Shown: positions 16,875-26,293, counted from the stretch's first letter. The stretch: 64,000 nt of DNA from Methylobacterium oxalidis (GCF_007992195.1 NZ_BJZU01000033.1:1-64000); one strand, 5' to 3'. Notes: generated by a model not told the origin, from the sequence alone. Program-made: numbers and translations.

Positions 16875-17351
16875 TCAGGCCGTCGGGCTGCCGCCCATGC
16901 GCACGGCGAGGGGGTCGGCCTCCTCCTTCTTGGGCACCTTCACCAGCGCCTCGCCGTCGAGGACGACCTCGCCCGCCACCGAGCAGGTGCAGGTGAGGCG
17001 CGCCCGGCGGCGCTCGGGCACCAGCTCGGCCACCGTCACGGTGACGTCCACGGTGTCGCCGATGCGCACGGGGGCGCGGAAGTTGAGGGTCTGGCTGATG
17101 TAGACCGCGCCCGGGCCGGGCAGGCGGGTGCCGAGCACCGCCGAGATCAGGCCCGCCGTGTAGAGGCCGTGGGCGATGCGGGTGCCGAAGGGCGTGCGGG
17201 CCGCGAAGTGCTCGGAGAGGTGGATCGGGTTGCGGTCGCCGGTGATCTCGGCGAAGCCCACCACGTCGGAGGAGGCGATCACCTTGGTCAGCGTCTCGGA
17301 CAGCCCGACTTCCAGATCCTCGAAGTACAGAACGCGCAGCTCGGGCAACAT
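16875..17351 (-). CDS. MaoC-like (R)-specific enoyl-CoA hydratase
   Basis: A 158-residue single hot-dog protein of the MaoC/PhaJ type, hydrating enoyl-CoA to (R)-3-hydroxyacyl-CoA. The hydratase 2 motif is intact: AEITGDRNPIHLSEHFA, FGTRIAHGLYTAGLIS, where the catalytic Asp and His lie in GDRNPIH. Such enzymes can feed polyhydroxyalkanoate synthesis. A Lys/Glu-rich tail (KVPKKEEADP) is unremarkable. It is 39 nt downstream of the SpoU start on the same strand, so it is transcribed before it. Confidence 0.9.
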   Translation of the reverse strand: MLPELRVLYFEDLEVGLSETLTKVIASSDVVGFAEITGDRNPIHLSEHFAARTPFGTRIAHGLYTAGLISAVLGTRLPGPGAVYISQTLNFRAPVRIGDTVDVTVTVAELVPERRRARLTCTCSVAGEVVLDGEALVKVPKKEEADPLAVRMGGSPTA

Positions 17352-17487
17352 CCTCGGCCTCCCGCTTCTCTCGTCGTCGCCGCGATACGGCGCAGGTCGT
17401 GTTGTCGCCTCGCACAGGCGGGCGGCGGAATCCAGTATCGGGGGGCTGAAAATTTCCGCCTCGACAGGGAGCCCGCGGCTGAGCCAT

Positions 17488-18135
17488 GTGCAGGCCGAGG
17501 CTTCTCCCGAAGCGCCGGACGCCGACCTGCCCGTGACCGCTCCGCCCGCGCCCGCCCTGCGTCCCGTCGTCGCCCGCGTGGCGGGGCTGAACCTCGCCTA
17601 TTTCGGGGTCGAGATCGCCGTCGCCCTCGCCATCGGCTCGGTGGCGCTCATCGCCGACAGCCTCGACTTCCTGGAGGACGCGGCGATCAACCTCCTGATC
17701 TTCGCCGGCCTCGGCTGGAGCCTGCGCAACCGGGCCCGCCTCGGCACCGTGATGGCGGGCATCCTGCTCGTGCCGGCCCTCGCCACCGCCTACGCGGCCT
17801 ACGAGAAGTTCTCGGACCTCGCGGCCCCCGCGCCCCTGCCGCTGGCGCTGACCGGCCTCGGGGCGCTCGCCGTCAACCTGACCTGCGCCATGATGCTCGC
17901 TCGGCACCGGCACGGGGCGGGCAGCCTGACGCGGGCGGCCTACCTCTCGGCCCGCAACGACGCGGCGGCCAACCTCGCGATCATCGCGGCGGGGCTCGTC
18001 ACCGCCCTCTGGGCCTCGCCCTGGCCGGACCTCGCGGCGGCGGCCGGCATCGCGATCCTCAACGCGGATTCCGCCCACGACATCCTCAAGGCCGCCCGGG
18101 CCGAGCGGCGCGCCGCGCAGGCGGCGGGACCGTGA
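17488..18135 (+). CDS. Small CDF-like cation transporter
   Basis: A 215-residue membrane protein resembling the transmembrane part of cation diffusion facilitators. Helix 2 carries the metal-site pattern in IADSLDFLEDAAINLL (D and D four residues apart). The matching helix 5 pattern appears as LSARNDAAANLAIIAAG, where the usual first His/Asp of HxxxD is not obvious. The cytoplasmic C-terminal domain of CDF proteins is absent. GTG 17488 (reading VQAEASPE) is the most plausible start; an ATG two bases upstream is out of frame. The divergent MaoC gene shares its promoter region. Confidence 0.75.
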   Translation: MQAEASPEAPDADLPVTAPPAPALRPVVARVAGLNLAYFGVEIAVALAIGSVALIADSLDFLEDAAINLLIFAGLGWSLRNRARLGTVMAGILLVPALATAYAAYEKFSDLAAPAPLPLALTGLGALAVNLTCAMMLARHRHGAGSLTRAAYLSARNDAAANLAIIAAGLVTALWASPWPDLAAAAGIAILNADSAHDILKAARAERRAAQAAGP

Positions 18136-18143
18136 GAGCGACG

Positions 18144-18989
18144 ATGCGCCTGTTCCCCATCTCCGACCTGCACCTGGAGCGCCGCCGGGCGGAGGTGATC
18201 CCGCGGCCCGGCGCGCCCTTCGACGTGCTCGTCTGCGCGGGCGACCTCCACGAGGGGCATCCGGAGCGCGGCCTCGCCGCGCTCGGCGCTCTCGCGGAGG
18301 GTCGGCCGATCGTGCTCGTGCCGGGCAACCACGAGCACTACGCGCCGACCGGCGACGGGCGCACCGCGCCCGAGCTCCTCGCCGCCCTCGAGAGCGAGAT
18401 CGCCCGCCTGAACGCGGCGGGCGCCGACATCCGCCTGCTGCGGGCGGGCGCCGCCACGGTGATCGGGGGCGTGCGCTTCGTCGGGGCGACCCTGTGGAGC
18501 GACTGGTCGCTCGCCGGGCGCTGGCTCACCGCGGAGACGCCCGACCGGCCGGACGACCCGGTCGCCTACGCGGCCGCCCGCATGACCGATCCCGTCACCG
18601 GCTCGCGGGAGTACCGCGGCTCGATCCGCAAGGCGGACGGCACGCCCTGGCAGCCCGCCGACGCGATGGCCGCGCACGCCTCCGAGCGGGCCGCGCTCCT
18701 CGCCGCGCTCCGCGTCCCCCACGACGGCCCGACGGTCGCGGTGACCCACCACCCGGCGAGCCCGCTGGCGGCCGACGCCTTCCGCGACGCGCCCGGCGTG
18801 CCCTGGTGGGTGCCGGCCTTCTACGCGACGACCGTGCTCGACGACCTCCCCGACGCCGAGCGGCCGGAGATCTGGGTCTCGGGCCATTTCCACGCCGGCC
18901 ACGACCTGCGGCTCGGCCGCTGCCGCTGGGTGGCGAACCCGGTGGAGGGCAGAAACTTCGACCCCCTTCGGATCGTAGAGGTGGGCTGA
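18144..18989 (+). CDS. Calcineurin-like metallophosphoesterase
   Basis: A 281-residue phosphoesterase with the complete metal-binding set: ISDLHLE (D, H), CAGDLHEG (GD), VPGNHEHYA (GNHE), AVTHHPASP (H) and VSGHFHAGHDL (GHxH). It would hydrolyse phosphomono- or diesters; the substrate is unknown. ATG 18144 is used; GTG 18132, overlapping the stop of the transporter gene, is a possible alternative, and either way the two genes look co-transcribed. Confidence 0.88.
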   Translation: MRLFPISDLHLERRRAEVIPRPGAPFDVLVCAGDLHEGHPERGLAALGALAEGRPIVLVPGNHEHYAPTGDGRTAPELLAALESEIARLNAAGADIRLLRAGAATVIGGVRFVGATLWSDWSLAGRWLTAETPDRPDDPVAYAAARMTDPVTGSREYRGSIRKADGTPWQPADAMAAHASERAALLAALRVPHDGPTVAVTHHPASPLAADAFRDAPGVPWWVPAFYATTVLDDLPDAERPEIWVSGHFHAGHDLRLGRCRWVANPVEGRNFDPLRIVEVG

Positions 18990-19036
18990 GGGCGGGCGCG
19001 CCCCATCCCCGGTCCGGCACACGCGAGAGCCCCCGC

Positions 19037-19258
19037 ATGAACACCTTCATCGCCGTCGTCCTGGTCTGCGCCAGCGGACTGCCCCAGGAAGCCTGCACGG
19101 ACGAGCGGGCGATCGAGGTGCGCAAGGTCCGGGTCGCCAACGAGCTCGGCTGCGCCAGCGGCTGGCAGGAGATCATCGCCCGCACCGACCTCAGCGAGGA
19201 GGTCGGCAGGACGACCTACCTCAAGACCGAGTGCCGCCGGGTGAGGGAGCCGGGCTAG
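19037..19258 (+). CDS. Small secreted protein with conserved cysteines
   Basis: A 73-residue protein that I cannot assign to a family. The first 20 residues (MNTFIAVVLVCASGLPQEAC) are hydrophobic and could be a weak signal peptide. Cysteines at about 11, 20, 39 and 66 suggest disulfides in the periplasm. It is preceded by ACGCGAGAGC, a passable ribosome site, and ends a few bases before the convergent dehydratase gene. Codon bias matches the surroundings, which supports its being real. Confidence 0.6.
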   Translation: MNTFIAVVLVCASGLPQEACTDERAIEVRKVRVANELGCASGWQEIIARTDLSEEVGRTTYLKTECRRVREPG

Positions 19259-19265
19259 GGCGCCC

Positions 19266-19643
19266 TCAGCGGTCGTACTTGATGTAGGCGAAGCGCTGGT
19301 CGGTCGGCGTGCCCTCGAGCGCCCCGCCCTCCGTGCCGGGCTGCCAGCCCACCACATCCTCGATCTTGCGGGCGAGGGCGAAGTCCTTCTCGGTCACGCC
19401 CTTGGCGGCGTGGTTGACGAGCCGCACCTCGACCCAGGCGTAGGAGGCGGTGAGGTCCGGGTGGTGCCAGGCGGCCTCGGCGAGGTGGCCCACCGTGTTG
19501 ATGACCATGAGCGTGCTCTTCCAGCCCGCGGTCTTGTAGGTCCGGCGGATCCAGCCGTCCTCGTAGCGCCAGTGCGGCAGCTCGGCCTTCAGCCGCTCGA
19601 CGATCACGTCATCGTCAAGAACACCTTCGCGCCGCTCGGTCAT
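19266..19643 (-). CDS. Pterin-4a-carbinolamine dehydratase
   Basis: A 125-residue PCD/DCoH-family protein that dehydrates 4a-hydroxytetrahydropterin, recycling the cofactor of aromatic amino acid hydroxylases, though many bacterial copies have moonlighting roles. The signature is GHLAEAAWHHPDLTASYAWVEV followed by NHAAKGVTEKDFALA; read in parts, EAAWHHPDL and VTEKDFALA are diagnostic. ATG 19643 was chosen because the frame upstream is repetitive arginine-rich sequence. No phenylalanine hydroxylase lies nearby. The C-terminal tail after VVGWQP is slightly longer than usual. Confidence 0.9.
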   Translation of the reverse strand: MTERREGVLDDDVIVERLKAELPHWRYEDGWIRRTYKTAGWKSTLMVINTVGHLAEAAWHHPDLTASYAWVEVRLVNHAAKGVTEKDFALARKIEDVVGWQPGTEGGALEGTPTDQRFAYIKYDR

Positions 19644-19876
19644 CGCCGCCTCCCTCGCCGCGTCCCCGCGACCCTCGCAAGGCCACGACCCTGCGCCCGC
19701 GCCGCGCCCCGCGCAAGGGAGGGGCGCGGCCCCGCGCCGCCGCCTCTCGGTCAAAAGCACACAGGCGCCCCCTGTGGACGGGCGGGGCGCGACGCCGTAA
19801 GGACTTCGGAAACGGGATTGCCCGATCCGCGCCGCGGGGGCAGGCAGTTCCGGCAAGACACGGGGAGACCAGCGCC

Positions 19877-20884
19877 ATGCTGTCACGGCGCGCATTGCTC
19901 GCGACGGCGGCGCTCTCGTCCCTGCCCGCGACCCTCGGCCCGCGCCTCGCCCCGCCCGCCCGCGCCGCGGCGGGCGAGACCATCCGCATCGGCGTGCTGC
20001 CCTTCGGGACCGCCTCCTGGGAGGCGGCGATCATCAGGGCGCGCGGGCTCGACGCGGCGAACGGCTTCACGCTGGAGACGGTGAAGCTCGCCGGCAACGA
20101 CGCCGCCCGCATCGCCTTCCAGGGCCGCCAGCTCGACACCATCGTGGGCGACCTGATCTGGGCCGCGCGCCTGCGCACCGAGGGGCGGGGGGTGAAGTTC
20201 GTGCCCTACTCCACCACGGAGGGCGCGCTGATGGTGCCCGCCGACAGCCCGATCAAGGGCCTGCCCGACCTCGCCGGCAAGCGCCTCGGCGTGGCGGGCG
20301 GCGCGCTCGACAAGAACTGGGTGCTGCTGCGCGCCCAGGCCCGCGAGGCGGCGCGCCTCGATCTCGAGAGCGCGGCCCGGATCGCCTACGGCGCGCCGCC
20401 GCTGCTGATGCAGAAGCTCGAGGCGGGCGAGCTCGACGCGGCGCTCCTCTACTGGACCTACTGCGCGCGGCTGGAGGCCAAGGGCTACCGCCGCCTGATC
20501 AGCGCCGACGACATCATGCGCGCCTTCGGCGCCAAGGGCCCGGTGGCGCTGATCGGCTACCTGTTCGAGGGCGACACGGTGCGGGACAAGGCGGCGGCCG
20601 TGGAGGGCTTCGCCCGGGCCTCGGCCGCCGCCAAGGAGGTTCTGGCGAGCGACCCCTCCGCCTGGACGCTGGTGCGCCCGCTGATGGCGGCGGAGGACGA
20701 CGCCACCTTCGAGGCGCTCAAGCGCAACTTCCTCGCCGGCACCCCGCGCCGGCCGATCGCCACCGAGCGCGACGACGCGGAGACGATCTACGCGACGCTG
20801 GCGCGGCTCGGCGGCGAGCGCCTCGTCGGCGACGCCAAGGCCCTGCCGCCGGACCTCTACCTCGACGGCGCCCGCAATGGCTGA
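19877..20884 (+). CDS. ABC importer substrate-binding protein (NMT1/SsuA type)
   Basis: A 335-residue periplasmic binding protein. The N-terminus is a signal peptide starting LSRRALLATAALSSLPATLG with a twin-Arg-like start and an AAA-type cleavage zone near residue 35. The mature part follows the nitrate/sulfonate/taurine class: RIGVLPFGTASWEAAIIRA, IVGDLIWAARLRTEG, LPDLAGKRLGVAGG and QKLEAGELDAALLYWTY. It opens a three-gene importer operon. The ligand cannot be told from sequence. Confidence 0.88.
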   Translation: MLSRRALLATAALSSLPATLGPRLAPPARAAAGETIRIGVLPFGTASWEAAIIRARGLDAANGFTLETVKLAGNDAARIAFQGRQLDTIVGDLIWAARLRTEGRGVKFVPYSTTEGALMVPADSPIKGLPDLAGKRLGVAGGALDKNWVLLRAQAREAARLDLESAARIAYGAPPLLMQKLEAGELDAALLYWTYCARLEAKGYRRLISADDIMRAFGAKGPVALIGYLFEGDTVRDKAAAVEGFARASAAAKEVLASDPSAWTLVRPLMAAEDDATFEALKRNFLAGTPRRPIATERDDAETIYATLARLGGERLVGDAKALPPDLYLDGARNG

Positions 20885-20935
20885 GGGGAGGGCGGCCGTC
20901 CCGCCCGCGCGCCCCGGCCCGGACCGCTAGGCCCC

Positions 20936-21670
20936 ATGGCCGTCGCCGCGCGCCTCGCATCCCTGCTGATCCTGCTCGCCCTCTGGCAGCTCGCGGCGAC
21001 GCTCGCGGACACCCGCACGCTGCCCTCGCCGAGCGCGGTCGCCGCCTTCGTGCTGCGGGAGATCCAGACCGGCGGCATGCTGTTCAACGTCGGCGTGACG
21101 CTGGCGCGCGTCGCCGTCTCCTTCGTCATCGCCATGAGCCTCGGGCTGGTGCTCGGCGTGCTGCTCGGGCGCTCGCGGGTCGCCGACCGCGCCCTCGACA
21201 CGCCGCTCCTCGTGGTGCTGAACACGCCCGCCCTCGTCATCACCGTGCTCGCCTACGTCTGGCTCGGCCTGACCGAGACGGCGGCGATCGTCGCGGTGGC
21301 GCTCAACAAGCTGCCGAACGTCGCGGTGATCATGCGCGAGGGCGCCCGCAGCCTCGACCCGGGGCTGGAGGAGATGGCCCGGACCTACCGGTTCGACCGG
21401 CGCACCTGGATCGCCCACGTGCTGGTGCCCCAGCTCCAGCCCTTCGCGGTGGCGGCGGCGCGCTCGGGGATCTCGCTCGCCTGGAAGATCGTGCTGGTGG
21501 TCGAGCTGATCGGGCGCCCGAACGGGGTCGGCTTCGCGATCAACTACTATTTCCAGCTCTTCGACGTCACCGCGGTCATCGGCTACAGCCTCGTCTTCAT
21601 GACGGTGATGCTCGCCATCGACACCCTCGTCCTGCAGCCCCTCGATGCGCATGTCCGACGCTGGCGCTGA
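20936..21670 (+). CDS. ABC importer permease (SsuC/TauC type)
   Basis: A 244-residue inner-membrane permease with about six helices. The EAA coupling motif is visible as REGARSLDPGLEEMARTYRF, and the core fold matches nitrate/sulfonate/bicarbonate permeases (LARVAVSFVIAMSLGLVLG; GISLAWKIVLVVELIG). It follows the binding protein by 51 nt, and its 3' end overlaps the ATPase gene by 26 bases, so the three genes form one operon. Confidence 0.9.
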   Translation: MAVAARLASLLILLALWQLAATLADTRTLPSPSAVAAFVLREIQTGGMLFNVGVTLARVAVSFVIAMSLGLVLGVLLGRSRVADRALDTPLLVVLNTPALVITVLAYVWLGLTETAAIVAVALNKLPNVAVIMREGARSLDPGLEEMARTYRFDRRTWIAHVLVPQLQPFAVAAARSGISLAWKIVLVVELIGRPNGVGFAINYYFQLFDVTAVIGYSLVFMTVMLAIDTLVLQPLDAHVRRWR

Positions 21671-22403
21671 TCCGGCCGCCGTCCTCACCGCGCGGATCGC
21701 CCGCAAGGTCTACCGATCGGCCCGCAGCGAGCCGGTGGAGGCCGTGCGCGACCTCGCCTTCGCCATCGCGCCGGGCGAGGTGGTCTGCCTGATCGGCCCC
21801 TCGGGGGCGGGCAAGACCACGACCCTGCGCATCCTGCTCGGCCTCGACCGGGACTACGAGGGCAGCGTCGAGCCCGACCCGCGCGGGGGCGCGGGCATCG
21901 GCATGGTGTTCCAGGATCCCCGGCTGCTGCCCTGGCGCACGGTCGAGCAGAACGTGCGCCTCGCCCTGCCGCGGGAGCGGCGGGGCCGCGACCTCGACGC
22001 CCTGTTCGAGCACCTCGCCCTCACGCCCTGGCGCGGGCGCTTCCCCGGCGCGCTGTCCCTCGGCATGCAGCGGCGGGTGGCGCTGGCCCGGGCGCTCGCC
22101 GACGACCCGCGCCTGCTCATCCTCGACGAGCCCTTCGTCTCGCTGGACGACGCGGCCGCCGCCTCCTTGCGCGGGCTCGTCGTCGACACCGTCGACCGGC
22201 TCGGCATGAGCGTGCTGATGGTGACCCACAACGTGGCCGAGGCGCTGGAGATCGCCGACCGGCTGCTCCTGCTCTCGCCGCGCCCCGCGAGCCTCGTCGC
22301 CACGGTGCCGCTCGCTCTGCCGCGCCGGGAGCGCGGCCGCGCCTTCGCGGAGGCGACGCGGCGGGACCTCGCGCGGCTCTATCCCGGCGTCATCGCGGAC
22401 TGA
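21645..22403 (+). CDS. ABC importer ATPase (SsuB/TauB type)
   Basis: A 252-residue ATPase. Walker A is LIGPSGAGKTTTLRI, the Q-loop is VFQDPRLLPWRTVEQN (typical of nitrate/sulfonate importers), Walker B is LLILDEPFVSLD and the switch His is in VTHNVAEALE. The signature is ALSLGMQRRVALARA, so the usual LSGGQ reads LSLGM, a variant of the canonical motif. ATG 21651 (MSDAG) is an alternative start. It is encoded overlapping the permease. Confidence 0.9.
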   Translation: MRMSDAGADPAAVLTARIARKVYRSARSEPVEAVRDLAFAIAPGEVVCLIGPSGAGKTTTLRILLGLDRDYEGSVEPDPRGGAGIGMVFQDPRLLPWRTVEQNVRLALPRERRGRDLDALFEHLALTPWRGRFPGALSLGMQRRVALARALADDPRLLILDEPFVSLDDAAAASLRGLVVDTVDRLGMSVLMVTHNVAEALEIADRLLLLSPRPASLVATVPLALPRRERGRAFAEATRRDLARLYPGVIAD

Positions 22404-22447
22404 GGGCGCGGCCCGTTCGCCTTGATGTCCCGGTCCGCCTCGGCGTC

Positions 22448-24412
22448 TCAGTTCGCCTTGGCGTCCACGTCGAGCTTGTCGAGGACCGCGCCGGGCGAGC
22501 CGGCGGTGCTGAAATCGGCGACGCCGAGGCCCGTCCCGTCCTTCGCCTTGGCGGTCACCGAGAGCCGGCCGGGCTTCGTCACGAACTGGCCCATGGCGGC
22601 GCCGATCGCCTTGGCGGCCGGGGAATTGCCGAGGATGACGGGCACGCCGAGCACGCTCGCCGTCACGTATTCCTGGCGCAGCTCGTCGGGCTTCAGGCTC
22701 AGCACCTTGGACTGGGCGGCGATGAAGCGCTCGAACAGGCCGGTGTTCTCGATCGTGAGGTCGAGCGCCTTGGCGGTGGCCGAGAGCATGGCGAGGCCCG
22801 AGACGCCCGCGTCCGGGTCGAAGATCTCGGGCCCGATGCCGCCGAGCGTGCCGGTGAGCCGCACGGTGCCCATGTCCTTGCCGGAGATCGAGACCTCGCG
22901 CACCGAGAGCTCGCGCCGGCCCTCGTCCCAGGCGGTGTCGGCGACCACGTTGAGGTCGAGGTCCTGGTAGCCGTAGGCCGTCAGCGAGCCGAGCCCGGGC
23001 ACGCCCGAGACGGTGGCGGCCGGCAGCGTCAGGCCGGTCAGGCTGAGGCGGCTCGCGGTCGGCACGCCGTCCCGCGGCGGCCCGAAGGTGATGGCGGCGT
23101 TGCGCAGGCCGACATGGAGCGGGCTCCGCGGCGCCGCCTCGGCCGGCCCGGTCCGGCCCGGGGTCGGGCCGACGCCCAGCGCCTGGCGCGCCGCGCTCTC
23201 GAACGGGTCGCCCGCCGAGTCGCGGGCCGGCTCCCGCGGCTCCGGCCTGCGGGCGGGGCCGGGCGCCGGTTTGGCAGCGTCCTTGGCCGAGTCCTTGGCC
23301 GGCTCAGAGGGCAGGTCGAGGCTGATGTCCTGCATGGCCAGCGTGCCGATCACCGGGGTGAGGCGGCGCAGGGCGTCGTCCGTGGCCTCGGCCTGCGGGT
23401 TCGAGAGGCGGCGCAGGGCCTCCACCGTCGGCGCCAGCGAGAAGCCGGTGAGCGTGACCTTGCCCACCCGCGAGCGCACGCCCTTCTGGGCGAAGGCGAG
23501 ATCCTCGAGGCTCATGCCCGCCTCCGGGCCCTGGCCCGCGTAGGCCATGCGGCCGACCTCGAGGAGGAGCGGGTCGGCCGACTTGGTCTCGCTGATGCTC
23601 AGGCCGCGGGTCTCGAAACCGCCCACGGAGACGGCCTCGATGAGGTCGGCCGCCGCCGCGGTGACCCGGGCGCGCTCGGCCGGGCTCGCCTTGTCGAGGT
23701 CGAGCCCCGCGAAGGCGTCGAGCGCCCCGGTCCAGCCGCCGGGGATCTGGCGCCCGCCGAGCTCGCGCCCCTCGACGCGGGCGAGCTTGACGGTGGTGCC
23801 GCGGTCGTCGGTGTAGACCACGTCGGCGACCGAGACGGTGGCGTAGACCCGCTGCACCGGCCCCTTGCCGTCGCCCGCCACCGCGTAGAGGCGGGCGAGC
23901 GCCGCGAGGTCGATGTCGGTGGCGCCGATGCGGCCGTAGGTGCCCGAGCCCGTCTCGGGGCCGCCCGCCACGGTGACGGCGGCGCCCGCCGCCGAGAGCT
24001 CGGCCGCCCGGCCGGCCCGCACGTCGCGGGCCGCCACGTCGCGGTAGACGACGGTCTGGCGCGAGGCGCCGGGCCCCGCATGGACCGAGCGCAGTTCGGG
24101 GATCGTCAGGCTCGCCGCGTCGAGGCGGGCGAGGCGGGACGCCCAGGGCTCGGGCGAATCGGCCTTCAGGATGGCCAGCAGATCGTCCTTCGAGAGCCTC
24201 GTGCCGCTCACCGTGACGCGCGGCATCGTCAGCACCGTGGAGCCGAAGGGCAGCGTCACGTCCTGCAGCGTCACGTCCTGGACGGCGGAGGCCGCCTCCT
24301 GCGCCAGCGCGCCGGAGGCCGCGGCGAGCGGGCCCGCCCCGAGCAGGGCGAGGGCGCAGACGGAGGCGCGGGCGGCCCGGGCGAGGCGGGCGCGGCCTGT
24401 CGGATGGGTCAT
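22448..24412 (-). CDS. Large secreted protein of unknown function
   Basis: A 654-residue protein I do not recognise. Residues 1-38 are a signal peptide (ARASVCALALLGAGPLAAAS, ending near ALAQ). The mature chain is full of short beta-strand-like phrases alternating polar and hydrophobic residues, for example VTLPFGSTVLTMPRVTVSG and GLTLPAATVSGVPGLGSL, giving the look of a repetitive beta structure like AsmA-type periplasmic proteins. A Pro/Lys/Asp-rich linker sits near the middle (about residues 375-420). There is no membrane segment after the signal peptide. It converges on the importer ATPase gene and lies downstream of erpA on the same strand. ATG 24412 places the signal peptide at the very start. 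Confidence 0.78.
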   Translation of the reverse strand: MTHPTGRARLARAARASVCALALLGAGPLAAASGALAQEAASAVQDVTLQDVTLPFGSTVLTMPRVTVSGTRLSKDDLLAILKADSPEPWASRLARLDAASLTIPELRSVHAGPGASRQTVVYRDVAARDVRAGRAAELSAAGAAVTVAGGPETGSGTYGRIGATDIDLAALARLYAVAGDGKGPVQRVYATVSVADVVYTDDRGTTVKLARVEGRELGGRQIPGGWTGALDAFAGLDLDKASPAERARVTAAAADLIEAVSVGGFETRGLSISETKSADPLLLEVGRMAYAGQGPEAGMSLEDLAFAQKGVRSRVGKVTLTGFSLAPTVEALRRLSNPQAEATDDALRRLTPVIGTLAMQDISLDLPSEPAKDSAKDAAKPAPGPARRPEPREPARDSAGDPFESAARQALGVGPTPGRTGPAEAAPRSPLHVGLRNAAITFGPPRDGVPTASRLSLTGLTLPAATVSGVPGLGSLTAYGYQDLDLNVVADTAWDEGRRELSVREVSISGKDMGTVRLTGTLGGIGPEIFDPDAGVSGLAMLSATAKALDLTIENTGLFERFIAAQSKVLSLKPDELRQEYVTASVLGVPVILGNSPAAKAIGAAMGQFVTKPGRLSVTAKAKDGTGLGVADFSTAGSPGAVLDKLDVDAKAN

Positions 24413-24551
24413 GGGCTGGTCCGGATCGCTGGGAGGCGCGGGGCTCGGGGGCTTGTGGATAAGGTCGCGGCCCGCATCCGTGCCGCAGAATCCCGGGCGA
24501 GGCAATCGGGGCGCGGCGATCGGGCCCGGCGCGGCGGCCCGGGCCGGGACC

Positions 24552-24881
24552 TCAGAGCGAGAAGGAGGTGCCGCAGCCGCAGGAGGCGGTGGCCTGCGGG
24601 TTCTCGATCTTGAAGGACTGGCCGATCAGGTCGTTGACGAAATCGATCGTCGAGCCCGCCATGTACTCCAGCGACACCGCGTCGACGAGCACCGTCGCGC
24701 CGTCGCGCTCGATCACGATGTCGTCGGCCTCGCGGGCCTGCGCCACGTCGAAGGCGTAGGAGAAGCCGGAGCAGCCGCCGCCGTTCACGCTGATGCGCAG
24801 CGACGAGCCGGGCGGCTCGGTCCCCATGATCTCGTTGATGCGCTTGGCGGCGCGGGGCGTCAGGGTGATGTCGGCCATCAT
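24552..24881 (-). CDS. erpA: Iron-sulfur cluster insertion protein ErpA
   Basis: A 109-residue A-type carrier that passes Fe-S clusters to apoproteins. The three cluster cysteines are present: one in [13 protein letters not shown] and two in [27 protein letters not shown] at the N-terminus is typical. Start is the first of two adjacent ATG codons (24881 or 24878). The divergent dGTPase gene begins about 160 nt away, an arrangement common in Rhizobiales. Confidence 0.93.
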   Translation of the reverse strand: MMADITLTPRAAKRINEIMGTEPPGSSLRISVNGGGCSGFSYAFDVAQAREADDIVIERDGATVLVDAVSLEYMAGSTIDFVNDLIGQSFKIENPQATASCGCGTSFSL

Positions 24882-25045
24882 TGCTCGCGGCTCTTGCTGG
24901 CGAAGCTCGGTCCGGGCGCCCGCCCGCCGCGATCGCCTGGGGATCCAGGCGGGCGCGGATTGCCAGACGGGTGCCCGGCCACAAGATATGGGCACGGCCC
25001 CGCCGCCGCAACGCGGCCGGAGGCTCGGACCCGAGAGGAGCGCCC

Positions 25046-26293
25046 TTGCGGCAGAACGGAGAGCGGTGGCGCGCGCCCTACGCCACGGACCCGGCCGCAT
25101 CCCGCGGCCGGCTGATCGCGGAGGCCCCCTCGCCGACCCGCAGCGACTTCCAGCGCGACCGGGACCGGATCGTCCACTCCACCGCCTTCCGGCGCCTCAA
25201 GCACAAGACCCAGGTCTTCGTGCACCACGAGGGCGACCATTACCGCACCCGCCTGACCCACACGCTGGAGGTGAGCCAGATCGCGCGGGCGCTCGCCCGG
25301 TCGCTCGGCCTCGACGAGGATCTGGCGGAGGCGCTCGCCCTCTCGCACGACCTCGGCCACACCTGCTTCGGCCATACCGGCGAGGACGCGCTCGACGCCT
25401 GCATGGCCGGCCACGGCGGCTTCGACCACAACGCCCAGGCCCTGCGCATCGTGACGCGGCTGGAGCGGCGCTACGCGGGCTTCGACGGGCTCAACCTCGC
25501 CTGGGAGACGCTGGAGGGCCTCGTCAAGCACAACGGCCCGCTGCTGACGCCGGAAGGCCGCCCCACCCCGCGCTACGCCGCCGCCGGCATCCCGGCCGCG
25601 ATCCTGGAATACAACGCCGTCAACGACCTGGAGCTGGCGCGCTTCGCCGGGCCCGAGGCGCAGGCGGCCGCGCTCGCCGACGACATCGCCTACGACAGCC
25701 ACGACCTCGACGACGGCCTGCGGGCCGGCCTGTTCGACCTCGCCGACCTCGCCGAGGTGCCCTTCCTGAAGGGTCTCCTCGACGAGATCGAGGCGCTGCA
25801 TCCCGGGCTCGAGACCTCGCGGCGGGTGCACGAGGTCGCCCGCCGCGTCATCACCCGCTTCGTCGAGGACGTGATCGCCGAGAGCGGACGGCGCCTCGCC
25901 GGGCTCGCGCCCCGCGACGTCGCCGGGATCCGCGCCGCCGACGCCCCGGTGATCGCCTTCTCCGAGGGGATCGCGGAGGCCGACGCCGACATCAAGCGCT
26001 TCCTCTACGCCCGGATGTACCGCCACCCCGGCGTGATGGCGGTGCGGGCGCGGGCCGCGCAGATCGTGGCCGACCTGTTCTCCGCCTTCTGCGAGGATCC
26101 CGCCCGCATGCCCGAGGAGTGGAGCGCGGGCCTCGCCGGGGCCGGGGAGGGGCGGGTGCGCCGCCGCATCGCCGACTACATCGCGGGCATGACCGACACC
26201 TACGCGGTGCTCGCGCACCGGCGGCTCTTCCCGCGGACGCCCGACCTCCACTGGAGCCCGGAGAGCCGGGGCCTGCCGCTGGCGGAGCCGTGA
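25046..26293 (+). CDS. dgt: Deoxyguanosinetriphosphate triphosphohydrolase-like protein
   Basis: A 415-residue HD-domain dNTP triphosphohydrolase releasing tripolyphosphate from dGTP or other dNTPs. The metal-binding HD residues are in [15 protein letters not shown] and [18 protein letters not shown], and a third Asp lies in [15 protein letters not shown]. It begins with TTG 25046, which has the strong ribosome site GAGAGGAG at 25032-25039. Its stop overlaps the GTG of the thioesterase gene (GTGA). Confidence 0.92.
   Translation: MRQNGERWRAPYATDPAASRGRLIAEAPSPTRSDFQRDRDRIVHSTAFRRLKHKTQVFVHHEGDHYRTRLTHTLEVSQIARALARSLGLDEDLAEALALSHDLGHTCFGHTGEDALDACMAGHGGFDHNAQALRIVTRLERRYAGFDGLNLAWETLEGLVKHNGPLLTPEGRPTPRYAAAGIPAAILEYNAVNDLELARFAGPEAQAAALADDIAYDSHDLDDGLRAGLFDLADLAEVPFLKGLLDEIEALHPGLETSRRVHEVARRVITRFVEDVIAESGRRLAGLAPRDVAGIRAADAPVIAFSEGIAEADADIKRFLYARMYRHPGVMAVRARAAQIVADLFSAFCEDPARMPEEWSAGLAGAGEGRVRRRIADYIAGMTDTYAVLAHRRLFPRTPDLHWSPESRGLPLAEP

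Noticed and set aside
17486..17490. ATG 17486 as start of the CDF-like gene
   Set aside because: Out of frame with the transporter sequence; GTG 17488 is in frame.
15924..18989. 1021-codon plus-strand frame
   Set aside because: It is antisense of the SpoU and MaoC genes run into the real phosphoesterase, which begins at 18144.
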